A DNA stretch of 64,000 bases from Anoplolepis gracilipes (GCF_047496725.1 NC_132975.1:7358001-7422000); one strand, 5' to 3'. Shown: positions 1 through 15,000, numbered from the stretch's first letter. Numbers and translations are program-made. Notes: generated from the sequence alone by a model not told the origin.

Positions 1-632
1 TCTTTTTCATCGGCAAGAATTTATGTAAAATATTTGCGACGGCAAAATTCGGTCATTTGTCAACTGAAAGCTTTCCCACGCGGCGTAAAATGGGGATTTA
101 AAGAGGCACGATGAAGTCCAGGCGCCGTGTGTCACGTCGCTAAGATAAAAGTTTATTCTGGCCTTAGCAGGAATTTATCCGCGGTGAAAGCTTGCGCACG
201 TACTTAATCCTGAAATACTATTACAAATATTTATCTCATAGTGCGATTAATCTTCATTCTAATCATTCGCGTGTTTCTTCACGATTAAAATTACTACGTT
301 TATGTTTCGAAGCAAGCATCAAAATAATTATATATAATATATTAGATTCTGTAAGAAACAATATGAAAAAGCAATTAATTCTTTTAAAATACATTACTGA
401 ATTAAAATTTTCAAGTCTTGGAACTATAACTGATTTATGATATTCTTGATATTTATCATATTTTTTAAATTCTAAAATTGTGTTTTTATATAAATTTGAG
501 TATGATTATATATGGATACATATTATAAGTAAGGTGATAAAGAGTTGATTAAACTTTTTTGTGTCTTTTGTGTTGAGACCACGAGATAAAAACAGAAAAG
601 TAAAACGAATTTTCCTTTTTTTGCTGTTACAG
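1..632 (+). other. End of a Shal intron
   Basis: This is non-coding sequence left of the first Shal tail exon. The first 190 bases are GC-richer than the rest, and the last 30 are pyrimidine-rich and end in the acceptor at 632. No gene is supported here. Confidence 0.7.
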
Positions 633-821
633 AAAGCCAGATTGGCGCGCATTAGAATCGCGAAGGCGTCGAGCGGCGCCGCCTTCGTGAGCAAAAAGAA
701 GGCAGCGGAGGCGCGCTTGGCCGCTCAGGAGAGCGGGCTGCAGCTAGAGGAGTTCTACAAAGAGGAGGATATCTTTGAGCTGCAGCATCATCACCTACTT
801 CGTTGCTTGGAGAAGACCACG
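633..821 (+). CDS. Shal: Shal tail exon with dileucine dendritic-targeting motif
   Basis: This internal exon has 63 codons. The acceptor is TTGCTGTTACAG just before 633 and the donor is GTAAGT at 822. It starts and ends in phase 0. The product begins KARLARIRIAKASSG and continues with a Lys/Ala-rich stretch, an acidic stretch (EEFYKEEDIFEL), then HHHLLRCLEKTT. In Kv4 channels the region just after S6 has this basic KARLARIRIAK block, and the HHHLL..CLEKTT segment matches the 16-residue dileucine motif reported to direct mammalian Kv4 to dendrites. GC content is far above the flanking introns. The exon carries no membrane segment, so S6 lies in an exon left of the window. The open frame continues upstream to 561, but the acceptor and family similarity fix the start at 633. 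Confidence 0.94.
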
Positions 822-2998
822 GTAAGTATTTACTTTGTCTACTAACAGCTGCATGGCGCGTTTTCGTATAGGAAAACTGAAATCCTCTAAGTCCCTGTCG
901 GTTCACCCCAAAGCCCTTCAAATCTTCATCGATAAATTAACTTCCCACGTAAAGGCTTTGTTTAGTATGTCATTTTAAGGTAATGCTAGATAATATTCTG
1001 TCTTTATAAATTACGTCATTTAGATATGTCAAAAGAAGAGATTCCAATCTCTTAATGAAAAAAGTTTTTTTTTAGAACGTTACATACGTTATTTCGACAT
1101 TATACAACACTGCATATTTTATTTGTAATATCATTTTTTAGGCTCATAACAGAATAACAAAAAAATAGAAATAATACTGACAACTTATATAACAATAGTT
1201 AATCGATATTCGTTAATACTATAGAAAGAAGAATGATATTTAACGAAATTAAGAAAACTTTATCTTAGAATACGATAAAGAATTTTGCTATCATTATTTA
1301 AGGTTTTTCAAGTTTCATATAAAGTCTCGAGTGACAAAGATAGATTAATGAACGAAATGATAATTAATTATTCATGAAAGCGGTGTTCCTTCACCGCTGG
1401 ACGCGAAAACAACTCGCACAAAAACGTAGTATATCTTGAGCATCCGTCATTAATCCCTCTGACGCAAAACGACAAAGCAACTGCATCGTCGCGAATGCAT
1501 CTGTCGACAGTTCCACTTCTCGCGCTAGGAATTCAATGGGTACCTCGAAAATCCGGTAGACTGTTTCGTGAATACTGTGTGCGAGTAATTTGAATAAACC
1601 TACGCCCCGTGCTCGTCTAATTTTAGCCCGGCGGGAGGGTGCTTGATTGTGCGAACAAGGGTTGCCGCGTACGCTTGTAGTCGCTATCGAGCCCGAATAT
1701 ATTCGCGTACCAATCCTCGTTTACGGATTTGTTACAGAAACGTATGTATTATGAGATCGCATAAATTTAGGATGTCACATCTTAGATTTCCCGTGTAATG
1801 CAGATACAGGATCAAGATGCAATAAAAATTTAAATATGAGATATAAATAAAATGAGAAATACATATATGCATGAAGAAGATAAAATTGGAGAAGAAAATA
1901 GAAAAATATAAAATAAGATATTATTCGCATTATGTTGAGTTATTTTGATTTTTTAAAATATATTAATAATAGTTTTTTATATATAATTTATGCTTGTATC
2001 ACTAGACACGTGCACAAATTAAAATTATAACATAAGAATAATAATCTAACTTTATATATAAGTCAAAAACACATATATTTATACTTTATATTTTAATACT
2101 TCATACTTTTTTCTATATCTTTTTCTACATTGTAAAATTATAAAAGTTATATATAATAGATATGCCTAAAAAAAAAGAAGAAGTTAGAAGCTAAACAAAA
2201 GGGTTAATACAAGTACAAATGTATTTTTTAGAAAAATTTGAAGTTCTACTTTTGTAAAAAGGTTTGTAATTACGAACAAAATTTTTTTAGTGCATCTTGC
2301 CTATGTTGAGCATATTTGTATATGTGCGCACAGTGCATATAGAAACTTTAGATATGCAAGCTTAATTAAATCAATCATGACGTATATATGTACACGATCG
2401 GCACATCGAAGAAATTATAAAATACGCGTCGTAGTTTATACGAAAGTGTAATGGCAGACTGTGCAACACCCACTAGAGAAATTGGAATATAAATAGTGAA
2501 ATTTTGTAGGAGGGAAAAATTAATTTATTATATCAAAGCTTTTGAATATGCGTACAGAATGATATGGGTCAATCTGTGGAAGTTGAGTGTAGGTTGATTC
2601 GCCGAAGTCGATATAATTCGATATTCCAAAATAGGAATATGCTTTTAAGTAATACAGGTATACATATATATGAGAATAAAAGTGATCCTTATTAATTAAT
2701 TTCTCATGCAATAAGGTCTTAAATTTATTTTGTAAAAATTCTTATGTGTATAAGGTTATATATTTACTTACGTGCTCTTAAATTTTAAAAAATTGAGAAA
2801 ATAGACTTAAACTTAAAATCATAATATTTAAAATATACAATAAAAAAATATGTAATAAAATTTATACAGAAGAGAAATACAAAATTTATTGTATTTCTGT
2901 TTAATCCAATTGTATAAAAGTTTATAATTAAATTTCTACAAAAGCTTCAGAAATTATTTAGTCACACAGAGGAATATCTCTCTCTCTCTCTCTCTCTC

Positions 2999-3037
<39 letters not shown>

Positions 3038-6000
3038 TTCTCAAGCCTTTAAAAAAATAGTTTATTTTTATTTCAAACTGATATATATATGTATATATAT
3101 AAAATTTATTTGTAATTTTACTGATTTTTGTAATTTCTATTTTTTATTTCGTCTATTTTTATATGTTTATATCAACTTTATATTTATCAATTATAGAAGT
3201 TACATTTCTGAAAAAAATTAAATTGATGAGAATTATTACGAATAAAAAATATATATAATAAAAAAGATTGTGTAATTTATTATTACAATTTTCTCGTATA
3301 AAAGCATTTCTAAAATAATAAAGATATATATAATAAAAGAGAGAAAAAAAAACGACTGCTTGGTGTAACACTGGTTATTCATCTTTCATGGACAAATGCC
3401 AATAGAACAAACTTGTATATTTGCTCTATATATCGCAACCGTACATCTATAAATAATAATATTATGGAGTTTGCTTTTAGGTTGCTTTTGTTCCTTTGGG
3501 AATATCGCTTATACATTAGTTAGGGGGATAATTTTGGTTACATATGGTTGTATCACTTGTGTTACATTATCGGGCAATTTATATTTTGTACAAACAATAA
3601 CTTGAATTTAAAGAGAGTTTTTGATATTTGATTGTTATATAATTAATTTTTAATATTAAATTTTTAATTAATGTATTTTTATAATTTATGATATGCTTTA
3701 ACACACGTAAGTAATTTTTTACTATCTTGGAAATTAAATTTTTTACTACCTTAGAAATTATACAGAAAATGCCTGGTAATAATATAATATATTATGTACA
3801 ATTTATTTTTTATATAAAATTTATTAAGAGAAAAAATATTATATTTGCTCGTTTTATTAAATTATTTGAAACATGGTAAATAAAAAATGTTATTGTTACA
3901 GTCTACTCATTGTCAGTCAAATAATTAATTTTAAATTCAATTACGTTGATAATCAAAAGCAAATGAATATATTTAGCTATTAACATGCGCAAAATGTTTG
4001 TATTTAGCTTGACATAACTTTGACAGGCAGGTCATCATTATGTAGTTAATTTTATCATTAAAGTCAACATTTCTGATACTGCAACGGTAGTGTCATTTAA
4101 CGATGGATACTTCCTATATTACAGACAATGACGTCGTCGGGTTACGGGGTCAGGTTTTCGATCGATTCGTTGTCCACGTCATCCATCCACAAAGCTAGCG
4201 AATCTTTAACCCAAACTTCAAATTTCGCGCAAATCGTATAGAATGTTTCTGGAAAATGCAACTTTCGCGTGATGTTTGACACGGAGATGTTTCCCGAGAA
4301 AAGATTTCTGCTGATCAAAGAAGAACGTGGTGAATTTGCTGACCAACGCGCGAACTATACTCTTGGACGCGGACGTGAACCGATCTAGATACTTGTTTTA
4401 AGCCAAATACATGTTTCCCAGAAGTGTGATAAATTAAGCATGCATTTTCTATTAACATGTAATATTAACACTTGGGTCTCATGGTATTAAAATGTGTATC
4501 AGTTGCTCGTGCCAAGTGTAATATACAAAGTATTTCAAGAAACGTATGAAAGTGCCAAGTATTTTTGATGAATTCGGAAATAATCTTTCTTAAAGTTCGT
4601 AAAGAGTGGAGATTTAATTTTCTTGGATTTTTTTTAAATATTTTTTGAAAAAACTAAAAAAAGAAAATGTGAAAAATCAATTAGTTTAATATTAGTATTA
4701 ATATTTTTTTATTGTATATGATTTTGATAAAAATATAAAACATGATAACGTCAATACACAATGTCGATAATATGTCAATAAATCGGAAAATAAGTAATGC
4801 CAAAATTTCCGATATTGGAAATTTTCGTAATGAATGGTTTAAACAAAGACTTAGGAGTTATTTTAAATCAAAGTTTATAGAATGTAATGTCATTTTACAG
4901 TAAGTAATCATTCTTCTAGAAAGTAAATAACAAATAACAAATACTTAACGTAATACTTGACATAAATAATAAATTACCTTTTTATTGATTTAAACTTAAC
5001 CTTTTAACTAAAAATAGATTTGAGACTTAATTGAAGGGATAATTATAATATAAAAATAGACTTGAGACTTAATTTCTAGAGTGATTATAATATAAAATAA
5101 GTCAAAGAATGAAATACTTTTAGTTCACATCTTTTATATACGTAACATGCCATATTTACGTATTATACGCAGAATGGAACATATGGCATGTCACAAGAAA
5201 CAGGGCTACAAAGTTATTTAACAAAATTTTCGAACAATAAAATAAAAATTATATCTATTAAATATTTTTTGTCGAGGAAGAGAAGAGAAACAAAGAAAGA
5301 TAAATTTTCAATAAAAGAACACATTTTGCGCGATTCGTCATAAAAACGTCCGCTCAGAATTGGATATTCTCACCCAGACCCGTCACACACAGATGCGCGG
5401 ACTACCAAAGTGCATACTAGATGAGCCTCTTTACGTCATCGTGCCGCTAGCATTCGTACAAACGCGAAGATATTTCGAGAATCCGACAAGAGATAGAGTG
5501 GCTCTCTCTTCTTCACGTGGATATTCCAGCGGAATTCTTGTGCCTCTCGTGCGAATTTGCATTGTTACACGTGAAGGGAGCACATCACGGTTGCGGTTAA
5601 GACGATGAAATAACAGTGCAATCACCATTTCAATTTATGCACTGCCTTTGTGAATAACAAATATGCAATTACTGATTTATAGTTTGTTATTATCGTATCA
5701 GATATTTCTGCATAATACTTAAATAAATCTAGATATAAAATAGGTTTTATATATTACTGGAAAGAGAAAAGAGTTTGGGATTTTAATCTTTTTTTTATAT
5801 AACAATCATCTATTGACCCGGTTTTATTTTATTTTGTCTTGATTTCTCCTCTTAAAAGAAAGTTCCTCTTCGTCTTTGATGGACGCGGCCAATCGTCGGT
5901 GTCTTCGGAACGGCGTATTGATTTCTTCCGGGCCGCAGTCGTGGGCTCGATCGAACGTCATCAGGATCGTAGACGTGGTACGTCGTCACCGTGACTAATT

Positions 6001-9000
6001 ATAGTCCGTCACGATATCGAGAAGCGATTCGATGATAGCGACTGTTAGCTTTTTCATTTTGCGTAGTGCAATCGTCAGGCGAAAAATCATCAGTAAAAAA
6101 AAAAATTAAAGTGACTGGAAGATATATCGAAAGAAGGTTGAAAATCTCGAAATGTAATGAAATAAGGTTACAGTCTATTGATTTTGTGGAAGCATTGCGG
6201 GAAATTTTTTTAGTTTTTTTCTTTTCAAACCAGATAGTTTTACCAGTAATAATAAGATGGTTGGCAAAGAAAGGATAGATGGAAAGTAAAATCTATTCGA
6301 GAATGATATAATGCTTTATAGTTTCACATTAAAACAAATACGCGCACTATCTTCTCGAATTGCAACGAAATCATTAAAGTTAAAATAAATTTGGGAGTAG
6401 AATTGAATAAATTTGTAATGAGATTCTTGAAGAGATCATGTAAATGAATAGAATCAATGCCGGCATTTGCCTGAAAAAGTGCGTTAATAATTTTTAAATG
6501 GAATAAAATTGTATGAAAAGAATATTTTTTGCTATAAGACAGTAATCAATCAATAAAATGTATTAAGTGATTAAATTCTGATAAATAATTGACTGTAGAT
6601 CACGATCTTTAATGTTAGAATTTAATTAATATTATATTTGGTGCGTCTTGAAAAATCGTTGCAAAATGACATTTTCCATTAGGACTGAAAAAATATTGAC
6701 AAAGATTGTGATGTATGTTTTTTTTTTTTTTTTTTCTTTTTGAGATATATATTTAATTAAATTTTTTGATAAAAAATAGTGAAAAAAAATGACAGTACGC
6801 CCGAACAATTCGTGAGAGTTTGCGAAATGTCAAGTATTATTTCAACGAAAAATATACAGTTCAGTTAATACTTGACGTTTCGAAAAAATCTGTTGTCGTA
6901 AAATATTGTTTTAGTCGAGATAAAAAAAAATGTCGCATCCGTGTTTCCTCTTTCTTCCCGTTCATTAGATAAATTTTCAGTGAGTTTCGCCGCGTGTTTC
7001 GTAGAATAGCACATTTCTCGCATAACAAATGTTCCTCGGAAATCAACCCCGAAGAAATAGGTGAATAGAATGTGGCTAGTTCGCAGTTACGTATGCATTG
7101 CCTGCCGAAAAGTAGTATGCATGGGCGCTCCTGAATTTAATATTAGCCAACTGGAAACAAATCTTCATGGGAAAGAGTGAAAGTCTAAATAGAGAACACT
7201 ACTGGAACGGAATGGAGCAAATAAAGTAACTGACTGTATTCTGACTGTCGCAGCCGTGACCTGAGCTTTTTCGGGTAGATTTTTATATCTTATTACATAT
7301 GTATATAAAATTTTTGACCGTGAGACATCTGCCACAGCGAATTAAGATACGCAATATTTTGTGACGATTTATCATTAAGTGTCAGATACTAATATTTTAT
7401 ATTAATATTATTCTTATGAAAAATTATTATTCTTATCAAAAATTGAGAAATTGTGAAAAAACAATAGATCAAATCAGAAAAAAGTTTTCTTTGCAACCAT
7501 AGTAAATACATAAGTTTGTGAACCTCTTATATATAGTACATTTGATGTAACATTCATTGCAACACTTTTAACACTGAAGGATTTTCATCTATTAATAATT
7601 TTTTCAATATTTCCAGAAATGTTTGAAACTTATCATTCTTTTCTAATATCAATATAGAATTTATCCGGTTTACATCTTCAAAGGCGTCTCGGTATTTTCA
7701 TTATAGTCGTAAAGTCTACAAAATTATCGTGTAGCGTATTCGAACGTATCGCTTCTGATTATCTTGATGAATCTGACGATTGGTCTAGGTATCGTTGGAC
7801 AGACGATGTCTGATATGCAGTATGTCGTCGGTTTGCGGCTGATATCGACGTATGTATGTGCAGCGGTCATTCCGTTGATTCCACAGATACCGTGGCATTT
7901 AGACAATGCATGCTCGCAATTCCGTCGCTGTACTTCTGACAATGCGTTTATTCTTGATTGTAATTCTGTACCTCGCCACGGAATGTTGTAAAATACTGTG
8001 TCAACCAAACAGTTGTTCGCTTATATGTTTATAATTATTGCATTGGGTGTCGCAGGTATTTTACTTGTTATCATTTTTATTCGAGAGGATGATTTATCAT
8101 ATAATTACAACTATTATTAAATATTGAATCCATTTCAACATTTATCACTTTTAATTTTGAGAATTTTTATGTACGATGTTATATAATTAGTTTACGCGGA
8201 TAATTTTATTATGACATAAATATGTAGAAATGAAATATAAAATCGAATGCAATAGACAACCACTTCCACGTCGTGCCATCCAATATTTCCATCATTAATG
8301 ATTGCATAAAATCGTCGTAATTGCCGTATGTTCCAATTAATTTCCCGCAATCGCCATGAGAGTTGCATCGTTACATGTGATGTAACGCATTGTTTCACTG
8401 TCAACGAACCGAAACCAGGAGTTATGATCCATTACATTCCCGTGACGTAGAGTACTTCGCGTAATAAAATCGTGATAAAATCTCCGAGATCAAATGTAGG
8501 AGTAAAATTGTCATTTAAACTGACATTCGTATATTGTATTAAATACGAAACTTATTTTACGCGATGGTTTGTGTTGCATGGTACAAGACGTATTTGTAAA
8601 AATAAATAGTGGTGAGTGATTTTATGCGCACAAGAAACCTAAAGAAGACTTTCTCGAGAAATTATGGTATGCATACACGATATTATACTCGTTCTCGAAG
8701 AAACATTGCGGGAAACTATATCTTTTATGTGAGTGGATGTTTAAAAGTTACTATTACACCTCTCTCAGTTTTCAGTGTCGCTCTAATATTTTAAAAACAA
8801 CTAAATTTTTTATTATGACGCAGGTACACGGTTGTAAATATTATACAGGAAATTTGAATGGATATAAAAATAAAAAGTGATAATATTGTATAATAACTAG
8901 TTCATCTGCTATGTCATTTTATTGTTAAAAGCTATATGTCTATTTTGAAAGAAAAAAATAGCAAATAACAAGAACAAAAGTTTATCAGTATTTAAGAGAA

Positions 9001-12000
9001 TCTAAAAGTGACAAATATATATTTTCTAATATAATTATATTAAGTTTTTAAAAGTCTTTATTATATATATAATTAAAAAATAATGTATAAATATTGTAGA
9101 AGTAAATAAATATAACTTAATTATTTAAAAATAACTTTAGGGAGATAAAATACAGTATGAAATCGACAGTAATTATATCTTTCTATATTTTCTGAGAAGA
9201 AGCATAGAGAAAATCTAAAGATCTGCAAGTTTCCGAGAGGTCATACGGAGTTACGTGTTGACTTGCCCTTTCGCCAAGTAAGGGAATCGCATGAGTATAT
9301 CGATATGCCGTTAGGGTCGTAAAATCGCGAAGCATGGCAGGTCACGATGCCGTATCGAGTTATTTATGAAGCAATGTCACAATCGCTGATTTACGAACGC
9401 CGGGAATGTGTCACGTCCGGAATGCATATGCATCCCGATCGCGTCTTACGATCTTCTGATCCCGTCATTGCAGCTCTATATTGAATTATGACATCGAAAG
9501 ACGAGAAACGACGTCGTGAAATAAATTGACGCATGTTTGTAAAATTCACTGCTGATTTTTCTTTTTAATTTTAATATTCAAAGTGTAGCGTTTGCACAAA
9601 TAAATTAAATCATCTGATAATTTACTGATGAGTAAAATATTCTAAAAAGCGTTCAATTCTATTTTATTAAATGTAAATGATCGTATGTGAGAAGCTTGTC
9701 CGCTGTCTAGAGCAAAAATGGAACTCATACGATTTTCGTATAACGCTATAATTATTAAATACGATAATCGATGATTCCTAAAATCAGTTTATATATAAAA
9801 CTTTGATGAAGCATGTAAAGCGATACGCATATTGAAGGGATAAAAAGCTGTTGATAAATCTGAAGAGATTCAAGTATCGCGTTAATTCTTTGCCCACCAG
9901 AGTACGGGATTGGCGAAAGTTTCGAGGGATCGATCGGTCCATCGTACACTGGCGCATCTAACCCATCCATCTTTCTGAAACCGTCATTAGCGGCGTTCCC
10001 TTTCGCGCACTACCCGCGTGAACAATACGATACGCGCAGGAGCGTATCGCGAGCTCTCACGAGAAAATAACAGGGATAGGGGAGACGAGCGGTATCTTTT
10101 ATTGGACAAATATCTCCGCCCTCATAGCGGCTCTTCGTTTTATTTCTACGCTCAGTTACCCTCCCGAGGACGCAAGGCGATAAGGACGAGTCTAATCTGG
10201 TCTCCACGAAGGCAGCAAGAAAGATCCTGCCACATAGAATATAGGTCTTTCGTGAATAATCCTGCAGTAGGGTTGCCATATCCATATATGTAAATGTTCG
10301 TCCGAACATCATTCTTTCCCTAAAAAAGAATGAATAAAAGAGATCAGCAAAATGATTTCCATTGTATGAAAAGAATGCGTCCGCGTTTAAACATTGTATT
10401 ATTTATAGTATACGTGTATAATATTATTTGTAATATACATATTTGTACGAGCTCTTTTGAATAAATTGCGGGATTATTATGGATAATCCTACGCAATGTT
10501 TCTTGTACAAATTGCATAACTTTTGCGTCAGTATTAGAATACATTGGCTCGAATAATGAGGGTTTTACGACGACAAATCGCGTCTCTTCAGATAGCTCGC
10601 GCGTTGAAATACGAACAGTCTCTTGTGAGTAATCCTGTGGTTTTCCAAGATCGGCTATGCTCGAATACAAGCCATCTGTACCTTTGAAAGATATGGCTTC
10701 CTCGGGAATTCTTCGAACAGCTGACGAAAGCCATTTCGTACATGACACGATAACTTTTTGACATCAATACTTTGTATCGATCCATATTATATCATAGTGC
10801 GAGAATAACAGACATCTGTAGTGCTTTTCTTTTCTTCTTTTACAACGTATTACAATAGAGAATTTGATTTTTTATCATTTAAAGTCTGTTTGATTTTTTA
10901 ATAAATATTAATGCATATTAAAAAATAAAACGTAACGTGTAATTATAATAATATTATTAATATATTAAATTATATACCAAACAGAGTAGTATATTGGAGT
11001 AAAAATAAAAGGCATGGATTTTTCATTCTAAACGCTAATCAATGTAATCTGCTAAAGCAATCTGTCAATTATGTATAATATAGTAGCGTAAACCTGCTAA
11101 TTATGTAAAATGCCGAGAAAATAGTTACCGCGATTACGATCATCAATTTTCGCACGGAAAAAGTGTTTCCCAGTTTGCGTGGATCACGTCGAGTCGTTTC
11201 GAGGGCGTTTATCGCAAAGGAGATCGAGGTGCTGCTCCATTCTGTACGAGCAATATCCTTTTGCGCGACATGGAAGAAACGGCGACGTTCACTCGGCCGA
11301 CATCAAGATCACTCGATAACCTCCCATTTTCCGAGCATCGTCCCCACAGGATTTCTTTGAGACACCTCGTTTTTCACGCGAATCACAGAGAGAGAATCTT
11401 CCATTCAGTTTTTCGTACATCTACTGGAGCTTTTCAAGTAATTTAACTAACAATGAGAAATATCTCGCGAAGAATGTAAAAAGAAAATCTATTTGATATT
11501 AATTTTGAAAGGAAAGTTTGAGAAAATATCTGAAATAGAATACTTTCTTTTTACACAATTGCATTTTATTTTTATTTGCATGATTAGCAATAATAGTGTT
11601 AAGAATTATTTAACATGTTAAGTTGCAAATGTGAACAATTTGATTAAAAGTTATTCAAATAAATTATCAATAAAATTTAATATTTGTAATAAAATTTTGT
11701 TACATCTATCTTTGGCTATTTCGATATAATTTTTTAGTTTATAATAAAATATATATATATATATATATATATATTTTCTATCACTCTGCCAGATATAAAG
11801 TTAAACAATTTATGATGTTCTGTATCTTCAAACGCGTGTGATATTTATTTTATTTTGGTACACTATTAATTAATTAAAACGAAAAAAATTTTATTGAAAA
11901 AATAAAGTATAAATTCCACGAGACCCAATACGAAATATTATTTTCTCTCAAAAGGCGCGATTTTTTCAGCTGGCGTTTTTCTAACTATTTAATAAGTAAT

Positions 12001-15000
12001 GTATAAAAAATTATAAAAAGATAACATGAACAAATATTGGATCAAAGTTACCATTGATATTATTAAAATCCCAGTATTGATTGGAATTAAATTTTTCTGA
12101 AGCAAATAAATAAACTAGTGTTGCTAATTATTATATTTCATCGATTGTTATATTACATTTGACCTATTGTAGCTTACTTATGTGATAACATACAGGTGTA
12201 ATTAAAGTATTAATAACTGCCTTAGTACGAAATACAATGCATTCTAAGCAGAAATTTGTAGATGAAACATGAACATGAAATAGTGCAACGACGAGGTGGC
12301 TTCGCTTTCTCTGTTTGTTTTCTCGTCTCACAGTAATTCGGGTTAACCAGAAACTTTGTATATAAATTAAACAATACATGACAAGCGAACTTAGGTTGAT
12401 AACATGTGGAGAAATACATTTATTTGTTTTGTTTGCCATAGGAAAATCAAAGTATATGCAAAAGTAGATTAATTAATTATTTAGTTGTAATATGAGAATT
12501 TTATTATTCGTTAAAAATTAATATTTAATAAAAAATACATTAGGAAAGTTCTATATTTTAGACAGAATATATATTATATATGGTCAAGAAAGTGTAAAAT
12601 ATGATTATGCTAAAAACGTGCTAACATATTTCTGCCGCGACACACTTTATACACGATTAATCATTTTGATATATTAATATAAGATATATTTAAAGAAGAA
12701 AATAATTAATTAGATAATAATTCTATTTATGTCAGGTTAAAACCGTGTGTGATGATGACTCTATAGATACGCTTCCGCTGTAGCTAATGCAGATAAATGT
12801 GTCGTAGCTAACGCAGCAATGTTTTTTAATCATTTCTTCTGCATGTCCAATATTACACGGAGTTACTTAGGTAATAATTCCAACAACAGCGCATTTATCC
12901 ATGTCCTATCTTGCACAGCTTAAACCAAGCTTTCCAGTAATGCCACTCGTTCTAATTAATGTGTCCCACTTGAAAATTGGTGCCATTTTCAACTTCACAA
13001 CTCCTTGCTCTTTTTCATAAGATGAATGGAACTAGGAGGATCCGTACGTCGTAGTTTTTCTTATTACATTCTCTTTATCCGGTCCAATGGCTTATTTCCG
13101 TCCTTCAGCTACACTATTCATTGTGAATTCGTTGGATTTTCTTTTCAACATTTGCATCACTATACTCTTTCAGTTTTTTTTCCAATATTTCTTTATTCTT
13201 TTTTTTCTCATCTCGATTTCTTCAATAGTTTATTGGATATCCATTATGTGTCCTTTAACATTTTCTATTTTCTTTTCCTTTAGTTTATCCTGCTTGTTTT
13301 CTTATTTGTTATTCGAGCTTTTCACAGCTCGACGAATATTTTCATCAACATTATTGCGCATGAATGAACCTTATGTCCCGCCGCAAGGCCCTTCTCTTCA
13401 ACGTAAGAAACCTCTCACTCAACAGTCTCGTCTGTTATTGTTTTTTCCAGGACCGTGAATTCGTGGAGATGGAGGTGCCGTACAACGGTGCCCCGAAGAG
13501 GCCGGGCTCGCCGTCGCCCCTGACCTCCCCCGCGCACAGCACTGCCTCCAGGGGCGGCCTGCTGCAGTCCTGCTGCGGGCGCTGCTACCCCCAACGTTAC
13601 CAGGTACGCGGTCGACGTATACTCGCCTCGATTACCTCCATAAGTGAGACCGCGCCCTCGTCCTCCTCCCATTCTCATCAATCACAACCCGGTCGATCGC
13701 ATTATCAGCAGGCCCCGGTCGATCCGACGACCGTGCCGAATGTCGTGTTCAACGTGCCGGGCGACGCTGACCGGCAGCGTCGTCAGGGCGCGAGCTCGTC
13801 CAGTCCGTACAACGAGACCAGGGTGTGAGCCAGGGGTAAGGACTATCGGCGCTAAGAACTTATATCCTAGCTACCCGGCGGCGGAATCGATCGCCGGAAA
13901 TCGATCGCCGGGCGCGAAATACATCGCACAGCGAGACTCGGTTGCCTCTCGTCGAAATCCAGTTGAATAGACTGTCTAATTGAATAGATTGGGATTTTTG
14001 TTCTTCCTGGATGTTGAGTGTTTCTGTCGAGTTTTCAGATGCCGGTGAACGATCCGACAGATTTCTGCGGATATTTCGCGGATTTCGTACGGGACGAGAC
14101 ATTGGTGTAGTGGTGTATTTTCGAGTCTCGAGTTGCTGAAACTAACGGCTCCAAGCGCGACGAAAGTATTATTTATAAGCTCTCTTCGGCTCGCGGGCCG
14201 AATTAAAATCGACATTTTCGGGCGTGTAAGAAGTAAACCCGAGATGAGAACGCAGCTCGTAGAAGACTGCAATTGCGGCCAGATTACGGAATCTTAATTA
14301 AACTAACGTCTTCGAGGAGCGTTCAGTTTGGATGGAGCGCTTTTAATCACCGCTGCTAATGGAAATCAGCTGTTCCCAGCTCAATGAACGACTTTACGGT
14401 CGCAGCTCAGTTAATTCTTGATCCTTCAGGGTTGCCCTAGTCGTTTCCCAGCCAAAGTTTACAATTAACTAGGGCCTCTGGCGACAAAGACTATCTGCAA
14501 TGCGTATTGCAAATAAAGAAGAAAACAGATTACTACATATTCTGTCTCTTTTTATAGAGCACTGCAGGTACTCTATCTTCGTTTTTCTTCTCGTTCATAT
14601 CTTGTGCAATTTTCTTCTAGCTAAAATATTAATTATCATTACTGCGCCATTTTTCCTTCGGCGCGATTAACTTTCCTGAAGAATAAATCGAAAAAAAAGA
14701 TGAGTTTCGAGAGATTAGTAAAATTGATGGAGATTTTATTCATTCAGATCGAATCTTTCGATTCTCAAGATAACTTCGTGAAGATTCAAGAACGATTGAT
14801 TATGCGGATTGAATTAAATCTATGGATTTAATATGCTCATAATTCACGACTGGCTGTGCTAACAATAAATAATGAGATTAAAGCCTTTGTTCTTATCCAG
14901 AGATTTATAGAATTATGTCATTTTTGTTGTTTTATTTTTTTATAAAGCTGGGCTTTTATATTCGTCGATATATTAACATAATATTTAATTTCAAAATTTT

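Larger units (their letters stand above)
822..13450 (+). other. Shal intron of about 12.6 kb
   Basis: This is long AT-rich sequence between two sure Shal exons. It contains a compound (CT)n(GTCT)n microsatellite at 2977-3040, a (TA)n run at 11749-11774, two short tandem duplications (3713-3760 and 5010-5093), a 20-base T run near 6719, and GC-richer islands near 1380-1740 and 9880-10330. A - strand frame at 10344-10748 is listed separately. The 13.1-13.45 kb stretch is pyrimidine-rich and leads into the acceptor. I see no other gene. Confidence 0.65.

Noticed and set aside
7724..8008. Frames open on both strands, 94 and 75 residues
   Set aside because: No family resemblance or exon borders. 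Consistent with chance openness in a less AT-rich patch.
13026..13458. Phe/Ser/Leu-rich + frames just before a Shal exon
   Set aside because: The region is the pyrimidine-rich end of an intron. The hydrophobic frame comes from T-rich DNA, and the real acceptor is at 13450.
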